NCBI GenBank assembly: GCA_934728255.1
Contig: CAKVEC010000004.1
Span: 124,001 to 188,000 of the forward strand
DNA length: 64,000 nt
Reading direction: 5' to 3'
Source: an uncultured Bacteroidales bacterium
Lineage (GTDB): Bacteria > Bacteroidota > Bacteroidia > Bacteroidales > Paludibacteraceae
The translations under genes and the position numbers were made by a program. Positions 61,203-64,000 of this stretch are shown piece by piece. A model generated the notes under the pieces. That model was not told the DNA's origin. It ran no database searches and saw only the letters and a program-made list of their open reading frames with translations. How positions within the stretch are numbered: the stretch's first letter is position 1; every line of letters starts with the position of its first letter.

Positions 61203-62393
61203 AACAAGCGCCTGCGTATCGCTCGCTATCATCAACTCCTCGTCGGTCGGGATAACGCACATCGTTACCTTGCTTCCCGGGGTAGAGATTATCGCTTCGT
61301 CGCCGTGGATACCCGCATTCTTCTGCTCGTCTAATTCCGCACCGAGGTAGGTAAAACCTTTGGCAATCTCGCCGCGGATATAGGCATCGTTCTCACCGAT
61401 ACCGCCCGTGAACACAATAATATCCACACCGTTCATAGCCGCAGCATACGCACCGATATATTTCTTTACGCGGTAGATAAACATCTTGCGCGCCAGGTCG
61501 GCACGCTCGTTACCCGCCTTGATGGCAGCATCGATGTCGCGCGCATCACTTGATACACCGCTTACGCCCATCAAACCGGATTTTTTGTTCACAAGGTTGT
61601 TAAACTCGGCTGTCGTCAAGTGCTCCTTATCCATAATATAGGTCGCTGCCCCCAAGTCAAGGTCCCCCGAACGGGTACCCATCATCAAGCCTTCCACCGG
61701 AGTCAAACCCATCGATGTATCTACCGACTTGCCGTCCATTACGGCCGCACACGAACCGCCATTACCGATATGCGCGGTAATAATTTTCTTACCCTGCGGG
61801 TTCACACCAAGATATTCGCACACACGTGCCGATACATAGCGATGACTCGTGCCATGGAAACCATAACGACGGATGGCATATTTCTCATACAACTCGTACG
61901 GCAGAGCATACATATACGCATAGTCGGGCATCGTCTGATGGAAAGCCGTATCGAATACAGCCACTTGCGGCACACCCGGCAGGGTCTTTTCGATAGCCTC
62001 TATACCCTTTAGGTTCGCTGGGTTGTGCAGTGGAGCCAATTCGGCGCACTTCACAATCATCTCTTTCACCTCGGGGGTAATCAGCACCGATTTGTTAAAT
62101 TTCTCGCCGCCATGCACCACACGGTGTCCTACGGCCTCTATCTCTTTCAAGTCTTTGATGCAACCGATCTTCTCATCCACCAACGTATCGAGAATCAACT
62201 GAATACCCACCGTATGTTCAGGCATATTCTTCTCGATTCTCACCTTCTCGCCATTCGGCAGTTTCACCTGCAGAAACGAGTCCGCCAAACCGATTTTCTC
62301 TACACCGCCCTGGGCCATCACGGTCTTGCTCTCCATATCGAAGAGTTTATACTTTATACTACTGCTACCGCAGTTCAAAACCAATATCTTCAT
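61200..62393 (-). CDS. ackA: Acetate kinase
   Basis: Converts acetyl phosphate and ADP to acetate and ATP, the final step of acetate fermentation. 397 residues with MKILVLNCGSSSIKYKLFD, HRVVHGGEKF, FDTAFHQTMP, RRYGFHGTSHRYV, and GNGGSCAAVMDGKSVDTSMG: the complete family set. It follows pta on the same strand with a terminator between, so it may be partly separate. Confidence 0.97.
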   Translation of the reverse strand: MKILVLNCGSSSIKYKLFDMESKTVMAQGGVEKIGLADSFLQVKLPNGEKVRIEKNMPEHTVGIQLILDTLVDEKIGCIKDLKEIEAVGHRVVHGGEKFNKSVLITPEVKEMIVKCAELAPLHNPANLKGIEAIEKTLPGVPQVAVFDTAFHQTMPDYAYMYALPYELYEKYAIRRYGFHGTSHRYVSARVCEYLGVNPQGKKIITAHIGNGGSCAAVMDGKSVDTSMGLTPVEGLMMGTRSGDLDLGAATYIMDKEHLTTAEFNNLVNKKSGLMGVSGVSSDARDIDAAIKAGNERADLARKMFIYRVKKYIGAYAAAMNGVDIIVFTGGIGENDAYIRGEIAKGFTYLGAELDEQKNAGIHGDEAIISTPGSKVTMCVIPTDEELMIASDTQALV

Positions 62394-62446
62394 ATCTCTA
62401 TATAATTTTATTTGTTATTATCTTCTATCTCTCTATGTAATAGCCT

Positions 62447-62495
62447 CCTAGAATTTCTAGTTCTTCTAGTTCTTCTATTTTTTCTACTATCTCCC
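62447..62495. repeat. Period-9 tandem repeat (CTTCTAGTT units)
   Basis: Four to five copies of a 9-nt unit with core TTCTAG between the pta terminator and ackA; same unit as at 49166-49208. Confidence 0.8.
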
Positions 62496-62504
62496 AAAAA
62501 ACGC

Positions 62505-62537
62505 AAAAAGAAGGTCGTCTGTCTCCAAGACGACCTC
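62505..62537 (-). terminator. Intrinsic terminator of pta
   Basis: On the minus strand GGTCGTCTT and AGACGACC form an 8-9-bp stem around GGAGAC, then TTCTTTTTG. Between pta and ackA. Confidence 0.82.
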
Positions 62538-62545
62538 CCTATGCA

Positions 62546-63544
62546 TTATTTTATAGCCTGGTTGGCAGTAATAATCACCATTTGTACAATATCCTGCACT
62601 TTGCAACCGCGGCTCAAGTCATTTACAGGAGCAGCAATACCCTGCAGAATCGGACCTACAGCGTCTGCACCCGAGAAACGCTCTACCAACTTGTACCCTA
62701 TATTGCCGGCTTGCAGGTCGGGGAATACCAGTACATTGGCTTTTCCGGCTACCGGCGAACCCGGTGCTTTCGTTGCAGCCACACGCTCTACCAAAGCGGC
62801 ATCTGCCTGCAACTCGCCATCGATAGCCAAGTCCGGTGCCAACTCTTTGGCGATACGGGTAGCCTCCGTCACCTTGTCCACCAACTCGTGCTTTGCCGAA
62901 CCCTTCGTCGAGAACGACAGCATAGCCACCCTCGGCTCAAAACCGCCCAATGTGCGTGCAGTCTCTGCCGTCGAAATAGCAATCTGCGCCAACTGTTGCG
63001 CATCGGGATTGGGGTTCACAGCGCAGTCTGCAAATACCAGGAACCCATTCTCACCCAACTGCTTTGCTGGGGTAAACATCAGGAACGCACCCGATACAAT
63101 CGATACACCCGGTTTGGTCTTCAGTATCTGGAAAGCGGGGCGGATAGTGTCTGCCGTCGTACCGCGTGCACCGGCCAACTCACCGTCTGCATCACCGTTC
63201 TTTATCATCAGACAGCCCAAGTACAAGGGGTCTTGCGCTTTCTTTGCCGCATCCTCAGGCGTCATGCCTTTTGCCTTACGCAGTTCATAAAGCAAATTGG
63301 CATATACCGGCATTTTTTCATCGTGCAAAGGGTCGATAATTGTGGCGTTTTTGATATATTCATAACCATTCTCCTCTGCCATTTTACGAATGGTCTCGGG
63401 ATTGCCAATTAGGATAAGGTTGGCGATTTTGTCTTTCAGGATGATGTTTGCAGCCTCCAGAGTACGAGGTTCGTCTCCTTCGGGCAATACAATACGTTGC
63501 AAGTTAGCCTGCGCACGCTCGCGCATTTGTTGTAGAATGTCCAT
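62546..63544 (-). CDS. pta: Phosphate acetyltransferase
   Basis: Makes acetyl phosphate from acetyl-CoA and phosphate, feeding AckA. 332 residues of the short PTA type without the N-terminal regulatory domain: RIVLPEGDEPRTLEAA near the start, DPLYLGCLMIKNGDADGELAG, RPAFQILKTKPGVSIVSGAF and MLSFSTKGSAKHE, GNIGYKLVERFSGADAVGPI near the end. The leader upstream is long (about 240 nt) and contains the second dispersed period-11 element. Confidence 0.96.
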   Translation of the reverse strand: MDILQQMRERAQANLQRIVLPEGDEPRTLEAANIILKDKIANLILIGNPETIRKMAEENGYEYIKNATIIDPLHDEKMPVYANLLYELRKAKGMTPEDAAKKAQDPLYLGCLMIKNGDADGELAGARGTTADTIRPAFQILKTKPGVSIVSGAFLMFTPAKQLGENGFLVFADCAVNPNPDAQQLAQIAISTAETARTLGGFEPRVAMLSFSTKGSAKHELVDKVTEATRIAKELAPDLAIDGELQADAALVERVAATKAPGSPVAGKANVLVFPDLQAGNIGYKLVERFSGADAVGPILQGIAAPVNDLSRGCKVQDIVQMVIITANQAIK

Positions 63545-63634
63545 AATTTTATTGTGTTATAAATTTATTCCTGTGCTCGGTTTTCTATGTTCTGTTCCCT
63601 TGTCCTGTTTCTTTATCATCAGGCAACTTTTATG

Positions 63635-63735
63635 CACTTTATGCAAAAACGTACCTTATAGTACCGATTACGTAGAAAAGACGTAGAAAGGACGTAGAAA
63701 GAATAGGCTTTTTCTATACACTTATGCAGTTTGCT
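63635..63735. repeat. Dispersed intergenic element with period-11 tandem repeat CGTAGAAAGGA (copy 2)
   Basis: ACCGATTA, then CGTAGAAAAGA, CGTAGAAAGGA and CGTAGAAAG, with TTTATGCACTTTATGCA before it and TATACACTTATGCA after it. Same order of words as at 12230-12330. It is in the presumed leader of pta. No gene is seen in 63545-63923. Confidence 0.75.
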
Positions 63736-63785
63736 GACTGCATACAATGCATAATCAACGCATTTTTTCCGCCTAAATAGTGCCG

Positions 63786-63817
63786 CAAAGTTAAGAAAAT
63801 ATCGGCAATTATGCAAT
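63786..63817 (-). promoter_or_regulatory. Promoter, probably of pta, ATTG-N20-TAACTTTG
   Basis: TAACTTTG (63786-63793) and ATTG (63814-63817), 20 nt apart. It is 240 nt from the pta start, so the assignment depends on the absence of a closer promoter. Confidence 0.6.
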
Positions 63818-63853
63818 ATCAGACTATAAAATTGAAGATTTTTACACTTTTTC

Positions 63854-63884
63854 TTTGTCAATCAAAAAAAAAGCAGTACTTTTG
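63854..63884 (+). promoter_or_regulatory. Promoter of the last gene, TTTG-N19-TACTTTTG
   Basis: TTTG (63854-63857), then A-tract, GCAG and TACTTTTG (63877-63884), the extended promoter form, about 40 nt before the start at 63924. Confidence 0.8.
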
Positions 63885-63923
63885 CAGACCGAATCGGAGC
63901 AATTCAATATTTTATGTTTTGTT

Positions 63924-64000
63924 ATGTACAAGCGTTTTTTTATTACATTATTGTTGGCAGGTGCCTTGGTGTTGAGCGTTAATGCACAGCGTAGAGACGA
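63924..64000 (+). CDS. Secreted protein, first codons only
   Basis: MYKRFFITLLLAGALVLSVN followed by AQRRD: a complete signal peptide with a cleavage site after NAQ or so, cut off by the window end. The product cannot be identified. Confidence 0.7.
   Translation, partial: MYKRFFITLLLAGALVLSVNAQRRD

Overview
The window is about 64 kb of chromosome from a member of the Bacteroidota, most likely order Bacteroidales. The support is the gene families (SprA, RuvA next to SprA, topoisomerase IV genes of Bacteroidota type, DUF5686, DUF4956, a TPR/OmpA-like lipoprotein), weak Shine-Dalgarno sites, and many promoters of the Bacteroidota form TTTG-N19/20-TAnnTTTG. Genes are mostly on the minus strand and mostly housekeeping. 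The species cannot be named from the sequence.

Layout. 1-9132: the N-terminal 3,044 residues of a giant secreted protein made of about ten tandem fibronectin-III plus jelly-roll modules; its C-terminus lies outside the window. 9.2-13.5 kb: a possible small secreted peptide, a membrane protein, parE, a hotdog thioesterase and an OGFr-domain protein. 13.6-18.8 kb: the most interesting locus, a probable minus-strand operon for a Cys-x3-Cys-repeat ribosomally made peptide. It runs precursor, ART-like protein, unknown protein, radical SAM maturase, second SPASM-type maturase, small CXXX-system protein, tatA, tatC. The precursor starts with a textbook twin-arginine signal and the Tat translocase genes close the cluster, which suggests Tat export of a cytoplasmically matured peptide. 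A structured RNA with its own promoter-like boxes and an intrinsic terminator lies just upstream. 18.9-20.1 kb: a DUF3037/HipA-like kinase pair. 20.3-24.4 kb: galM, then an outer-membrane protein, DUF4956 and VTC-domain group that may concern polyphosphate.

24.5-33.3 kb: a DUF5686 outer-membrane protein, xerD, a lipoprotein, an FtsX/LolE-type permease, rbfA, rpmH, recO and a helix-hairpin-helix barrel protein. 33.3-41.9 kb: a NadR-like ATPase, sprA (type IX secretion translocon) and ruvA. 42.4-44.5 kb: htpG. 44.7-47.6 kb: an AT-rich module of a HExxH lipoprotein broken by a frameshift and two tandem small lipoproteins, the second also broken. 47.7-55.7 kb: sufB (without sufC beside it), tRNA-Cys, tRNA-Phe, parC, a 55-residue membrane protein, a calcineurin-like phosphatase and mutL. 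55.8-63.5 kb: a TPR/OmpA-like lipoprotein, maf, a UbiA prenyltransferase, a GH13 enzyme, ackA and pta (acetate fermentation). 63.9 kb: the first codons of a secreted protein.

Across the window, gaps between genes carry short tandem repeats in three period classes (7, 9 and 11 nt), sometimes supplying stop codons or the last residues of genes. GC-rich palindromes of a second family occur between genes and once in frame inside the DUF5686 gene. I saw no rRNA, insertion sequence, CRISPR array or complete prophage.
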